A stretch of 64,000 nt of DNA, taken from positions 25,219,315 to 25,283,314 of the forward strand of contig NC_045141.1 of NCBI RefSeq assembly GCF_008831285.2. The letters are read 5' to 3'. This document shows, in pieces, positions 49,936-61,451 of the stretch; position 1 is the stretch's first letter, and each line of letters starts with the position of its first letter. The position numbers and the translations under genes are program-made. Source of the stretch: Nymphaea colorata (Eukaryota; Streptophyta; Magnoliopsida; Nymphaeales; Nymphaeaceae). The notes beneath the pieces were generated by a model, which saw only the letters and a program-made list of their open reading frames with translations, did no database searches and had not been told where the DNA came from.

Positions 49936-52900
49936 TCCACCCTGACGCCATCATCCCCATCGCCCACCAGCTGCGTTTCCGTTCCCCTTCTTTACACATG
50001 CTCTTTTCATTTATTAGTTTCCAGAAAAGAGAGAAGGAAAAAGGGGAAATTTAAAAAAAAAAAAAAAGAGTCCAATCAGACGGTGTACAGTATCCTTGTG
50101 ATTTGTCAGAGTCCCTACAATTTATCTTCATTTCAACCTCGCCCTGCTCCAACGCTGTTTTCTTCTTCAAGAGAAAAACAAGTGAATCTATTAAAAAATG
50201 TATGGGCAGGTGCGCAGCGTTGTCCGTGATATTCTTCTGCCTTTCGCTGTTCCTTTCTTCTATCCCCTTTCTGGGTCTGTGCTTTTGGGATACCAGGACT
50301 TGTTTATGAAAGTTCTAATATAGGGCTAGTACATGGTGAGTTAAAATAGCAAAGTCATGTATTATTGAGGTAAGAAACTAAAGTTTCTATGTTGCGGTTG
50401 AGGATATTTCTTCTGTTAGTGAGATCGAGCTATATAAACTATTTCGAAGTTCGAACTGTTTCTGTTATGCATTGTATTCTTTTTCTGAACACTGGCATGA
50501 CAGTGTGTTGCTCTCATAGCTGGTCAAAATGTGGAAACAAGGACGTCTATTTCTTGGCCTCGTTGGTCTCCTAAGAAAAACGCCCACATTAAAAGATTTT
50601 CATATCCCATGATTAATATGCAAATTATGTTATTTTTCTTATTTCGGCGATGGCACTTTCTTTTTAATCTTTCTATTCGGTAAATTAGACCTTATAAGCA
50701 TTTTAAAACGAAAGAAATAAAATAAACTACTTGAGAAGGGGTAGAGAAAATGATCATCGATGGGATAAAAGAGGAATGATTAAAAATAAAAAATAAAACG
50801 GGCGGAACTACAGGTTCCTTTCTCATATTGGGCCGTCAAGAATATGAAAATGTTTTTTTGCTTGGCTAATAAAGATGAACTCTGTTGTGCAATTCTGCAG
50901 TTCACAATTCAAAAGGACAGAGCCCGACCATCAGCAACGAAGCTACAAAACTGAAAACAAAAGGAAAGCCCCATTGCGCCCGTGTTCTACCTAAGTACCG
51001 ATCACTTGCGTTCAACAAAAGTCATCATTAACAAACTTCTCATATGGGGCCTTACACTTCCTTGAACTTCAAGGCTTTAAAAGTTCGACCCTTGTTAGTT
51101 AGATGTTCAAGTTCTTAGAATCTGGCGAGAGGAAACTGTTTAGGAAGAAAGTTTACGCCTAGAGCACAGTGTCTGATGATATGGGCATGCTGCAATAGCT
51201 AGTAGGATGCATAGATCCGACCATATGTTGATCACTCGACAGAAAGTTAATCACAGTTGCACCAAATTGAGGAAGTGAAAGAACTTACAGTTTGAGCATT
51301 TATAAATATCAGTAGCTTTTCATTATTGCCCACAAATTTTAAACAACATTCTCAAGGTGAATTTTAAATGTCTTAACTCCATATGAATCATTAAAGCTAA
51401 TGGCTCTGTTTAATTTTTAAGTCATTATAATGCAATTTTGAATTCTTTTAATAAAACTTTTAATTGTGCTGTGGTGCATATTGGCCCCACACCTATAATT
51501 CTTGTATTTATTCAATCCATACAATATATTCATGCATATATACATACATATTATATATATAGATAGATATTTATATATATTTGTGCGTGTATGTATGTAA
51601 AGAGAGGGTTAAACTTTTACCTTGATGCTACCAATATAACAAAATGTGATATCATGGAAAAGTTGCCATCGGTTTGATGCTATCAACATACTTTCATATT
51701 TGAAAGTATATCACCAATGATTTTTTTTTTTTTTGTAATTTTTTGTGCATTCTTATTGTAAGTAGGGTTCTAGGCTCGTAGCATTTGCCGCTTTTGGGGT
51801 ACACATGTATAGCTTCCTTATGTGACGTTACATGCGCTTCAAAAGTGAACAGTATCTTGCTTTTTAACCTTTGTGCTACATATGCAACTAAATGTTAACA
51901 AACTCAAAGGGACACATAAAGACCACAGGAGTTGGTAGGAGATCCTGCTACTTTTCTACCATGCCCTAGCTAGGGTTTAAGTATATGTCTTGGTGGCATG
52001 GAGCGTTTGTAGTTTTTCCAATAGGAATTTATGTGTCTCCAATGATATCTGAAAAATCTGCTGACTCACTTATTCTAAGGATGGAACTGAGGAGGAATTT
52101 AGTTCCTTGGTGGGTGGGGCTAGTGGGAGCAGTATGCACTCTCTAGGGTTTAGAACCTTATTCTTTTCTTAGGAAAATAACAATCATTTCTTTCTTTGAA
52201 GTAAAAGGAATGATTCATCAACCTTGTTCAGCAGTTCTCCAACTTTACTTTCAAGCTCTTATTAAAAAGAAACAGGTCACCCATTAACCTTGTTCAGTAG
52301 CTTTTAGTTCAGTTTCAAGCTTCTTTTTTTCCCATAAAAGCAAAAAATGAAGTACTTTGAAGACATGCGTGAATTTGCTTATGTTTTGGGATATCCTTGA
52401 AATTAGCTCAACGGAATTTCTTGAAATCACCTAGAAAAGAACACTTAGCTAGGTAATACCACACTTGACTACGTGGTTTTAAAATGCCTAGCATTAAAAT
52501 GTCAGACATTTAATATGGGGCAGTTGTCAGGTGGAACAAGGTTCCACCTAAAGGCATCTTGTGTGATCACCTGGAACTTTTCTTCCCATAGTTTAGGTGG
52601 ATGACTACATCTCTCTTTCCACATGTTTAGGTGGAACTATGGTTGGTAAACTCGTGAGTTGGACTCGGATAATCGGATCACCATGTTTTCGAGTTGACTC
52701 CAGTTTTAAGATAACCTGAATCAGGCAAGTCAAGACGAGTGAGGGCGGAGTCAAGGGTGAGCTGAGCCAACCTTGACTCGTGGCTAGGTTTTTTAGCGAT
52801 CAGAGTTGGCTCCAGCAATTCCCAAGCCAACTCGACAAGTCAGTCCGCCAACTAGGAGTGGAACTCTAATACTGGAACAAAAAGTACTAAGACTGAGCAG

Positions 52901-53200
52901 AAACACTCGGGATTGAAGTTCCAATTTTGTTATAGAACTTTCCTAGATTTTTTAGTCTCAAGTGGAATACCATGCATTCAAACGTAGCCTAAATGCCACT
53001 GTTTTGCCTCCAAGATGGCATTTAAGACTTGTTTTGGTAATCATCTAACTGGGTTTAAGAAAGAACCTAGTTTTGGCAAAACTATGTCTTCAAAGGGGCA
53101 TGAATATTGAATAATCTGGCTGTTCCCTCCCCCTCCTTTTTTTCACAAAAAAAAAAGTCGTATTGATTTTGTCATCCCAAAAATGATCACTAAAAAAATC

Positions 53201-53244
53201 AGGTTTCCAAAAAGGATGTCACAGGTTTCCAAGAAGGATGTCAC
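53201..53244 (+). repeat. 22-bp tandem duplication
   Basis: The unit AGGTTTCCAAAAAGGATGTC plus AC is present twice in a row with one base difference. Confidence 0.9.
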
Positions 53245-53284
53245 AAGGCAAAACCCAACTAAAGGTTAAAAATGGCTCAGATCT

Positions 53285-53490
53285 AATTCAATTTCGTGTG
53301 AAGGGGGGTGCCTAGGTGCCTAGGCCATGGCGTGTTCGAATTAGCTGAAAAAAAAAATTACATTAGAAAAATAAAAAATTTATAGTTGTTCAATGTATTT
53401 TTTTTTACTTAAGTTCAGTTTGGCCCTACCCAAATTTGAGGTTGGATTATTTGACCCGTCCTTAAACAAAATCGTGGCACCACCCCTGTT
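53285..53490. repeat. Dispersed repeat related to 17050-17295
   Basis: Shares, in order, AATTAGCTGAAAAAAAAA/TTACATTAGAAAAAT, TAGTTG..AATGTATTTTTTT, TTTGGCCCTACCC and an ACCACCCCTG end with the copy at 17050-17295. Starts with a GGGGGGTGCCTAGGTGCC motif. Non-coding. Confidence 0.55.
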
Positions 53491-56400
53491 CGTATGTATA
53501 CACTCTGCATGAAACCGTAGTTCTACTATGTACCCTGAAACACTATCCAAACTAGGACGTTTCTTTCAACTTGACCCGATAGATACCCAGCGTGGATAGA
53601 GCCATGCCCGTCTCGATATATATTATATAATTATATTTAATATATGGTAGGTATTTCTATTGTAAATATGATATTTATATATTAAATGTAAATATTTTAT
53701 ATTTATTTATTAAAATCTGATCAGGCTAGGCCAGGCTGAGCCCGCCCAATGCCCAACTGACTAGAAGTGAACTCATGTTAGCGTAGTGGCTAAGAGCTTG
53801 TTTTGTGAAACCTTTTGTTTTTTGAACGAAGTAACTTTTTTTTTTTTTTGAACGAAGTTTTATGTTTTATCAAATACACTGTTAAGTGTTAACGAGTACT
53901 TTTGAAAATCATAGGTGTCTGAACTAATTATTTGAAAAAACTCAAAAATCTTGCGGTCCATATCTCAATTACGATTAGAAAAACAAAACGCAAAAAGGAA
54001 AGAAGATGGGAAAATATGTGACCCTAACTCCTAAGACTGTTGTTCGAAATTTTTCAAAAGGGCTTGTGGCCGACATGTCAAATCCACATCGACAAACATA
54101 CTGCCTCACTTGCAGAATTGAAAGTAAAATGGCATACCACGTACACAAAATAATGCCTTCTCAACCAATCACTAGAAGTTTTCATCAGGAGGACCGAATT
54201 AATATTTCTAAATTTTAACTAAGTCCGAAATATCATTTTTCAAAATTTTTATATAGAACAAGTGAAATTTTTTTAAAATTTACATGTAAATCGTTTTTTT
54301 TTTTTTTAAATTGAGATTAGGCTACGGCCCATGCAGACCTAGGCCTACCTTGGCTCTGCCCCTACAACCAATCAACCCCGCCTTAAAAGTGACTTATGTT
54401 TACACCATGTTTGGATGAATGAAAAGGAAAGAAAATTATGTAATTCACGTAACTTAGACATCATCAACGCTTAACATATAAAAACACAGTCAAAATCTTT
54501 GACTGAAATTTTCTAATCTAAGGTCTTAAGTTCAACTCGGAGCTTGTTATTGGACGAATGCCAATAACTTCCAACACAAACTTTCTTTAAAGTTTACATA
54601 CTTTTTTTACTGTTCACCTTTGCTCTTGGCTCTGCCACAGGGCCGACCCAACCAAACTTATTGAATACCACTCAGTGGTAGAGCTAAAAATATTTGAATG
54701 AGGGGGCGGGGCACAAAAATTTTAAAATACAATTTATAAAGGACAACCAATATATATGTAAATGAATAAAAAAAATAAAAGGTGTTGATATGTAGATCGA
54801 AACTTTATGTGGGACAAAAAAATATTCATTTCATGTTTTCTGTAAGGGCTTCGTTGCTTTTCATCATATCACAAAAAAGTCGTTGTCTTTGAAAAGAAAT
54901 TAAAAATAATTCCCAAAATGAGTTTTTTCATTTAGGTATTATTTAATGTCAAACTGTTTGTTTCCATGTTCCAATTTTTTTATTTTGTTGCTTATATATT
55001 TATTTTTTATGTTGTCTGATTAGTTTCTTATTGATCTTATTTTTCTCTAATTTTTAAGAATTTAAAATTTGATTAAAAAAATACCATATTTTTTTTTTTT
55101 TTTTTTCCAAGGCAATTTGAACGTGACTATGATTTCAATCACCTGCTTCAGGAGTTCAGTTTATTATTCCACGATCAACACCGCTTGCCCGAAATTGGTG
55201 GGTCCGGGAGCTAGATCCATTTAATGGGCAAATAGATCATAATCCTCATCGATCAGACTCGGAACGAGTATATGACTTAGGTGGCCAGATCCAAATCCAA
55301 ATTTGAAACTCGATACGTATACAATTCGTTTACATGGAAATTTCAAAGATTTCCTTCCTGTTAAATCTGAATTCGGTTCCAGAAGCTCAAGTCCAAAAGC
55401 AAGTTGAGTCTTAATCCAATTAGGATCCGACTAATTCATTAAAAGAGGATCTGACCATAGTTCGGACCATTTAGATCTCTAATCGTCCAAGACCCAAAAA
55501 ATGCACCCAAGGTTCTTAATTTACTGTTTCCCCTAAAGGGGTTTACCATAAGAACGTTTTCCCATTTATTGAATCGAAAACAAATTCGTCAGTAAATGAA
55601 GGCTTGTACTTGATATGATATGACATGACACCGTATCAAGCTTCCTTGCCCAAGCAACAAGAATAAATCTTTATAAAGTTCTTCTGTTTTACCAGCTTAT
55701 TATACGGGAATTTCATTAAGTCAATGGGATTAATTTCAAAACCCGCCTGGAGAATAGTTTGCTCCCATTATCTGAGTTTCATTAAGTCAAAGAGAATCTA
55801 AAGAAATGCCCAAACCCAAAATGTTGATGAAATGCTTAAAATTTACTCACCATTTTCACTTTTGTTGTGACAACAAGGGCTTTCTCCAGCTAGTTAAGAT
55901 TTTCAAGTTAATTCAACATGGAGTAATCATCCTACTACTACATTGTTTTTCTTAATTGCTTTTTCTTAAATGCCAAGCTTTAAAAGTTCTGTGCTTTAAC
56001 TGGTTGTGCACGTGTTTACAGAAAGTGACTCACTTTTACTGAAGTTAAAGTTTCATGCTTAAGCTTCAAGTCGTTGTTATTTAATCACCTACTTTTTTTT
56101 TTTAACATATATGTTAGTTTAAGCAGTTAACTTTAAAATATTCTTCAAAGGGGAAGCATGTTTCTGCAAAATAAATCGAAGATATCATACATAAGATGAG
56201 AACGGATCCTGCCTTCCTTTTTTTATCTCATGTTTTATAGTGTATTCAAAAGGAAAAATTAGGTCGGGATCAACAATATTTTAACTGCAATCACAAAATA
56301 TGCATCAAAAGATTTATAAACCTCTCGAAAATGTGCCATGAGTTTCTAAGAAATTGTCAAATAGAATCTCCGCTATTGTCAAGGTGGCTGAGTTGTTCTC

Positions 56401-56835
56401 CCATATTGGATAAGAAGGACAATGGTTTATCTTCACGGGGATGACGACGTTACTCATGAGTCAATTTTATTTTTTCTCACGAAAACCTTTTCTGAAGCAA
56501 AGGAAACTCTTGGTGTGGCAGTCCTCAGAAAAAACCAACGCGATATTAAAAGATCAAAGCCAAGGAATAGCTAGATACTTCTCTGTAAAATATGCTTTCA
56601 AAGTTATTGGATCCTTTGCATGATACCTGTTTGAAGGGTGAAAATAGTAGGTCCTGATAGGCTTGCCTTTAACTTTTCCGATTTCGAGTTTTTCTGCTGC
56701 TCTCTTCCAAATCCTGCTCAATTGCAAAAAATCCTTCTAAATGCAGAAAGATTTGTCCTTTCCAACTAGTTTAGAGGCTACACCCACCAGCCCACCACTC
56801 TTTTCATGCAATTCCTTTTCCATGCACACATATAT

Positions 56836-57356
56836 TATATAAAGAGAGGTGCCCTTCACCTCCCTTCTTCCCACAGTATAGGGGAGATGGAAGGAGCTTT
56901 CTCATGTCCTATCTTCTTCTCTGGTTCCCATTTTCCTGAACCCAAGACTGCCATTTTCTCTCTTCGACGGTGCCTCAATTGGTTCACAGTTTAAGATTTC
57001 CCTCTGTCTTCATTTTCCTGAGAACTTCCTGCGCGCGGTTCCTGACTTTTTCTGGTCAGGAAGAAATACTATCTTTTCTTGTCACAGAAAGGGAGGTTTT
57101 TCTCCATTTTAGTCATAGCAGAAGTAAAAGTTGTTCTGTCATCTATCTGCCCTAGCGCCATCTATTGGTGGCTGTGGCGAAGGATGCACATCTTTAAGTT
57201 CTTACGCCCAAAATCTCATCAGGTGCTGCAGAAAATTCGTTACTTTTCGTTTAAAAAGTTTCTCTGAGCGGTAAAGAACGCCTGCTGTCGTGTTGAAGGA
57301 CTTAAGCCTGCGCATTTGACCAGGTGCGCAGATTACTTTTTTGCAACTTGCCGAAT
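56836..57356 (+). promoter_or_regulatory. TATA box and long leader of the zinc-finger gene
   Basis: TATATAAA lies at 56836-56843, about 515 bases before the ATG at 57357. If transcription starts about 30 bases after the box, the leader would be about 490 bases. It contains an upstream open frame of 35 codons (ATG at 56887, stop at 56992-56994) unless an intron removes it. CAG|GTGCTG near 57220 and a GCGCAG acceptor near 57330 could bound a short leader intron. Confidence 0.45.
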
Positions 57357-57920
57357 ATGGCAGATGAGGACAAGGGCAGTGCAACCAATGAGAATGTTGA
57401 GAGCTCTGCTAGAGAGAAGCGTTTCTTCCCTTGCCTTTTCTGTTCCAAGAAGTTCATTAGCTCTCAAGCCTTAGGAGGCCACCAGAATGCACACAAGAAG
57501 GAGAGAACGGCTGCAAGGAGGGCACAAAGAGTAGCCGATTACAGGCTTCATTATCTCTCCTCCCCACCTGTGATTTATGCTCCAAATATTGGTCTGTTGA
57601 GTCCTCCTTTCTACATCAATGCCCACTCTGGAAATCATGGCGTCCCTCCAAGTGGGCAGTTTGTCTCTCAGTTCTCTGATGGGTTTGGGTCCCATGGAGG
57701 CCCTAGGTTTGACGGCCCCTGCAGAGGGCAGCCTTGCTTTGGAGACGATGATGGCGCTGGTTTCTTGAATTGGCAAGATTGCAGAGACAGGGTGGTGGGT
57801 AATGGGGAGTTCTCATCAGGGGGGTCCTCCATGAAGGAGGGCCAATTTTGGGGAGTTGATGATAGCCAGTGTTGTTATTCTGACAATGACCAAAACCTTG
57901 ATCTTTCCTTGCATTTGTAG
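57357..57920 (+). CDS. Single C2H2 zinc-finger protein with C-terminal EAR motif
   Basis: Plant-specific small transcription factor, probably a nuclear repressor. The 187-residue frame is intronless, as usual for this family. One zinc finger spans residues 26-46 (C26-x2-C29-x12-H42-x3-H46) and carries the plant QALGGH signature at 37-42. A basic tail follows ([14 protein letters not shown]), which can serve for nuclear import and DNA contact. The C-terminus ends in LDLSLHL, an EAR-type repression motif known to recruit TOPLESS-class co-repressors. The middle is rich in Gly, Ser and Pro and looks disordered. The first ATG of the good context is at 57357; an in-frame GTG at 57324 is not a credible start. 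It belongs to the ZFP/GIS/KNUCKLES-like group, but I cannot assign an orthologue, so trichome, floral or other roles are open. Confidence 0.9.
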   Translation: MADEDKGSATNENVESSAREKRFFPCLFCSKKFISSQALGGHQNAHKKERTAARRAQRVADYRLHYLSSPPVIYAPNIGLLSPPFYINAHSGNHGVPPSGQFVSQFSDGFGSHGGPRFDGPCRGQPCFGDDDGAGFLNWQDCRDRVVGNGEFSSGGSSMKEGQFWGVDDSQCCYSDNDQNLDLSLHL

Positions 57921-60687
57921 TAAGTTAAATTTCATCATCATGAAGCCTATAGAGAAGAGTAAGCCTCAGTTATTGAGTATGATGCTTTCTTCTTTTGCTG
58001 AGACGTTGGTCTTTTCGACTCTGCGCATGTGAAAGTGTAACAAGATTAAACGATCTTCCGTTTTCTCTTCCCTGCCTTCTATGTATGAAGACATGTTAAT
58101 CAAATATCGTGCTTTCCTTTAGATCTCCCTTCTCTTTTCCTTCTTGCTCCCGCCGCTGAAGCTTAAAGGCTCTTTCATGAATAAATTAATAAGAGAAATG
58201 CATGCCGACAACATGAGGAATGAACCAAGTGACCTGTTCCTTTTGGCTTTCTAGTTACTGAATGCAATTCAATGCACGGGAAGACAAGTTCATTTCTGAA
58301 CACTAACTGTTGCAGTAATTTTGTCCTTTAATTTCTGATTTCCTATGAACTGTCTCTTGATGCAAGAAGGTTAAGTGATATTTCAGCACAGTTAACAGGT
58401 TCTGGCCTCTTCCAGGATTGCGCCTGCAGTGGGCCTTCACTTTTATAGTTTTACATTTTGCGGGAGGTGACTGTAGGCGCAACAAGTTAAACCAACGCTT
58501 ACATTCCATAAAAGTAAGAAACTTAAAGAGTCTAAGTTGTATTCTATTCTTGCAGGAGTCAAGGAAAAGGATTCCTTTTCTCTTCTAGGAGATCTTCGAT
58601 ATTCCGCTTGGGTTTCAAAAGCACAGGATGCATCTTACCTGGAGGTTGTGCTCTGTGTCATTTTCATTGCTGTAAGGTCTCCAAACCCCACATCTTGGGA
58701 GACAACTAAATCTCCATGATCTATTTTTTCTTTTGTAATGACTGCCATTATGAACACTGATCGTCTATTTTCTCTTGTGGGCATCACCATTACAACTGAG
58801 GATGATGATGTTTAGATCTGTTCATGATTTTGAGTGGATCTGCTCTCAATGTAATTAGATATTGAAATTTGGTCTATAATGGGAGAAAAGGAAGGCCTAC
58901 CTTTTACCTGTAGTCTAATAAAAATTGAATACTTTTTATCATTTTCTTGATAAGGACTTCATCATTCACTGAACCTGTCTAAGATCATTGAACCTAAATT
59001 TTGCAGGCAATAGACAATTGCTAGTTAAAACAGTAAGAAGAGTAATTTGGTGGCAGAAGCTGATATTGGAAAAAAGATGCAGCTACCAATTTCCGTTTTT
59101 CCGATTGACAGGAACTCACTTGCAGATCCTTATTAAAGTATGGCTCTTAATAGAAAATATGATCACTTTTCTGAAGTTATAGGAAAAAATTATGACCAAA
59201 AACCAAACTTTTTCAAACAAAAGGAGAAAAATATAGAACTGTGACTTTAACCGCAAAATATAAAGGAAAAAAGCCTGCTAGTTGCATCAAATCATCAGCA
59301 GAATAATTGCTAACTTCGCTTTTTCAAGTGGGTGTGAAACCTATATTTAGCTTCCATACAGCATAGGCTCTAGGTAGTTGGCTGGTGGGGCAAGGCAAGA
59401 AGTTAAAGTACCCAATGATCACTTCTTTTGCTATTTGGAAATTATGAAGATGGCAAACGTAGGAAGAATCCAACGGTCGGATGAGAAAGAATATTTTTGG
59501 TTGATCTTCTGACTCAGATATCAGTGTTAAATAACAGTCATAAAGTAAGGTGTATAAGAAAATTTGACATGAATGAATTCATATGAATGCACTAAAAAAC
59601 TTAGTTCAAGAACCAATTTATAGGTTTTCTATTCTGAAAGTCTTCTTTATGCTGTTCATAATTTGATTAAGAAAACATACCAAAACACAAGCTTCTATGA
59701 TTTTTGCTCGATCTGATCAGAAATGATCAACTCCAAGAAATTGTATTAGGGTTTGCAAAGATGATTATATAGCAACTTCCCAATCTTACTATTATTAACT
59801 TAAGAATTGCTCAGCAACTACCATAGAATATGCATAGCATCATCTTTTATGAGAAGCCAACCATGTTTTGAATTCTCAAACAGAAACCTTGGGTATATAT
59901 TTTAATTGAACTTCAATTATATCATCAATTATTTAATGTTTGTTTAAACCCAACTCCAGTTAAACTTGGGTTACTTTTGTATAAGGTGTAGGTGGAGGAC
60001 CAGCCATTGATGAGTGAACCAGCAAAGGAATAAGAATAGCCTGTTGGTATCCAAACAACAAAAATATATGAAATCATACTTTACTTTAGAGATAAGGTGT
60101 GGACCGTGTGGTACCATTCCCTCATGATTTATTTAGGTCATTAGATGCTAGCTCGAGAAAGGGCTGCATGTTTCGGTTTGCCAAATAAATCAGATTCTTC
60201 ACTAAAGAAACTAATCAAGAACTAATAAAAAATCGAAATCGTCTTTCGATCGATATGACCGAAACTGTAAATATTATTTGGATGTAAACAGATGCTGGTC
60301 CAAGTGGTCCAATAATTGGACTTGAAACAAACAAGAACAAAGGCGAACGGCGATCGAAAAAAAAAATAATGTGGCTATTAATTAATAGAACCATGGAATC
60401 ACAATTAGGTTTGCCAAACGAAGAGGGTAAGCGAAATAACAATTGATTGAGAAGTGGTAGAGTAGTATAATGAAAATAAACAATTATTTCTTCCTACGTT
60501 TCCTTTTGCCACGATTTTCTGAAAGAACTGTGTTATTCACAAGATATCGCGAGTAGCATGCATTAAGAGAGTGAATGAAAATAATAGGGAAACCCATATA
60601 AAAAGTGTGAAACTATCTTTAAAATATCAGAATCATGTACGTTCACGAAGGAAATTCAAATCTGTTGTATGCCGGATGTTGTTGAAA
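57921..60687. other. 3' flank of the zinc-finger gene and gene-free DNA
   Basis: The first about 200 bases are likely the 3' untranslated region. The rest is AT-rich with no supported coding sequence, RNA gene or clear repeat. Confidence 0.55.
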
Positions 60688-60826
60688 TGGTTAAAAAAAA
60701 AAAAACTGTCATTAAAAAACAATCGCTATAAGGGACTAGTGATAGTTTACGGTGTAGCAACAGTTTATGCTGTTATTAGCAACAGTTTATGGTGCTCTTT
60801 AACGACAGTTTTTTATTTTTTAACCA
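60688..60826. mobile_element. Small MITE-like element with TGGTTAAAAA inverted ends
   Basis: Left end TGGTTAAAAAAAAAAAACTG and right end, in reverse complement, TGGTTAAAAAATAAAAAACT followed by GTCG, form an imperfect inverted repeat of over 20 bases. The 139-base body repeats ACAGTTTATG(C/G) words three times (GTTTACGG, CAGTTTATGC, CAGTTTATGG). No coding capacity. No target duplication was confirmed. Confidence 0.55.
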
Positions 60827-60866
60827 TCAAGCAATGCAACAGCGCGTGCAGATTTGCATTTTCACT

Positions 60867-60870
60867 AAGC

Positions 60871-60902
<32 letters not shown>
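60867..60902. repeat. (GA)n microsatellite
   Basis: Long GA run just after the element at 60688-60826. Confidence 0.95.
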
Positions 60903-60907
<5 letters not shown>

Positions 60908-61402
60908 CTAAGGATTGCCAGTAACTAATGAACAACATGTTGTAATCAACTTGAATTCATCAAAAACATATAATGGTTAAAGAAATCCAAAAGTTAGTGT
61001 TTGCTTTTGGACTTGAAGAACTAGAGCAGCTATCAAGCATGTACTGCCCATAAGTTACCACAGTTGGGTACCACAAAAGTAGTCACCATCCTCTCTTTGT
61101 TTCTTTGGTTGCAAGTTAGGGTTTGATATATATAGCTGAGTAAACCTCTGCACTTGTCAAGGACATCAAACTTTTGAGCTCTGTGAATCTTAGATTAAAC
61201 TTCGAGCCACTTGCACTCAGTTCTTGTTGCGAAGACGCTTTTTTTTATATATATAATAGCACTGAAAGCAACAAACGTGGTGCTAGGGATGTCAATGTGT
61301 CCGGTATAATTATTATTTGATTTGATCTCAAATGCATCTAGTTGATTCCATAAGATAACTAATCCCACATATGATTAGTAACCAGATATGATACATACAT
61401 AC

Positions 61403-61451
<49 letters not shown>

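Larger units (their letters stand above)
49936..56835. other. Gene-free region downstream of gene C
   Basis: The first 600 bases are homologous to the 3' flank of gene B. The remainder is AT-rich with no supported gene. It has a TA/GATA-rich stretch near 51535-51600, a 22-base tandem duplication at 53201-53244 (AGGTTTCCAAAAAGGATGTC unit), the dispersed repeat 53285-53490 and GACTCG-rich repeat sequence near 52640-52870. The open frame at 54006-54218 has no recognisable domain. Confidence 0.55.

Noticed and set aside
54006-54218. Open frame of 70 codons downstream of gene C
   Set aside because: No recognisable motif, lies in repeat-bearing AT-rich DNA, and has no promoter or paralogue in the window.
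57324-57356. Extended start of the zinc-finger protein at 57324
   Set aside because: The codon is GTG, not ATG. The ATG at 57357 gives a normal N-terminus for the family.
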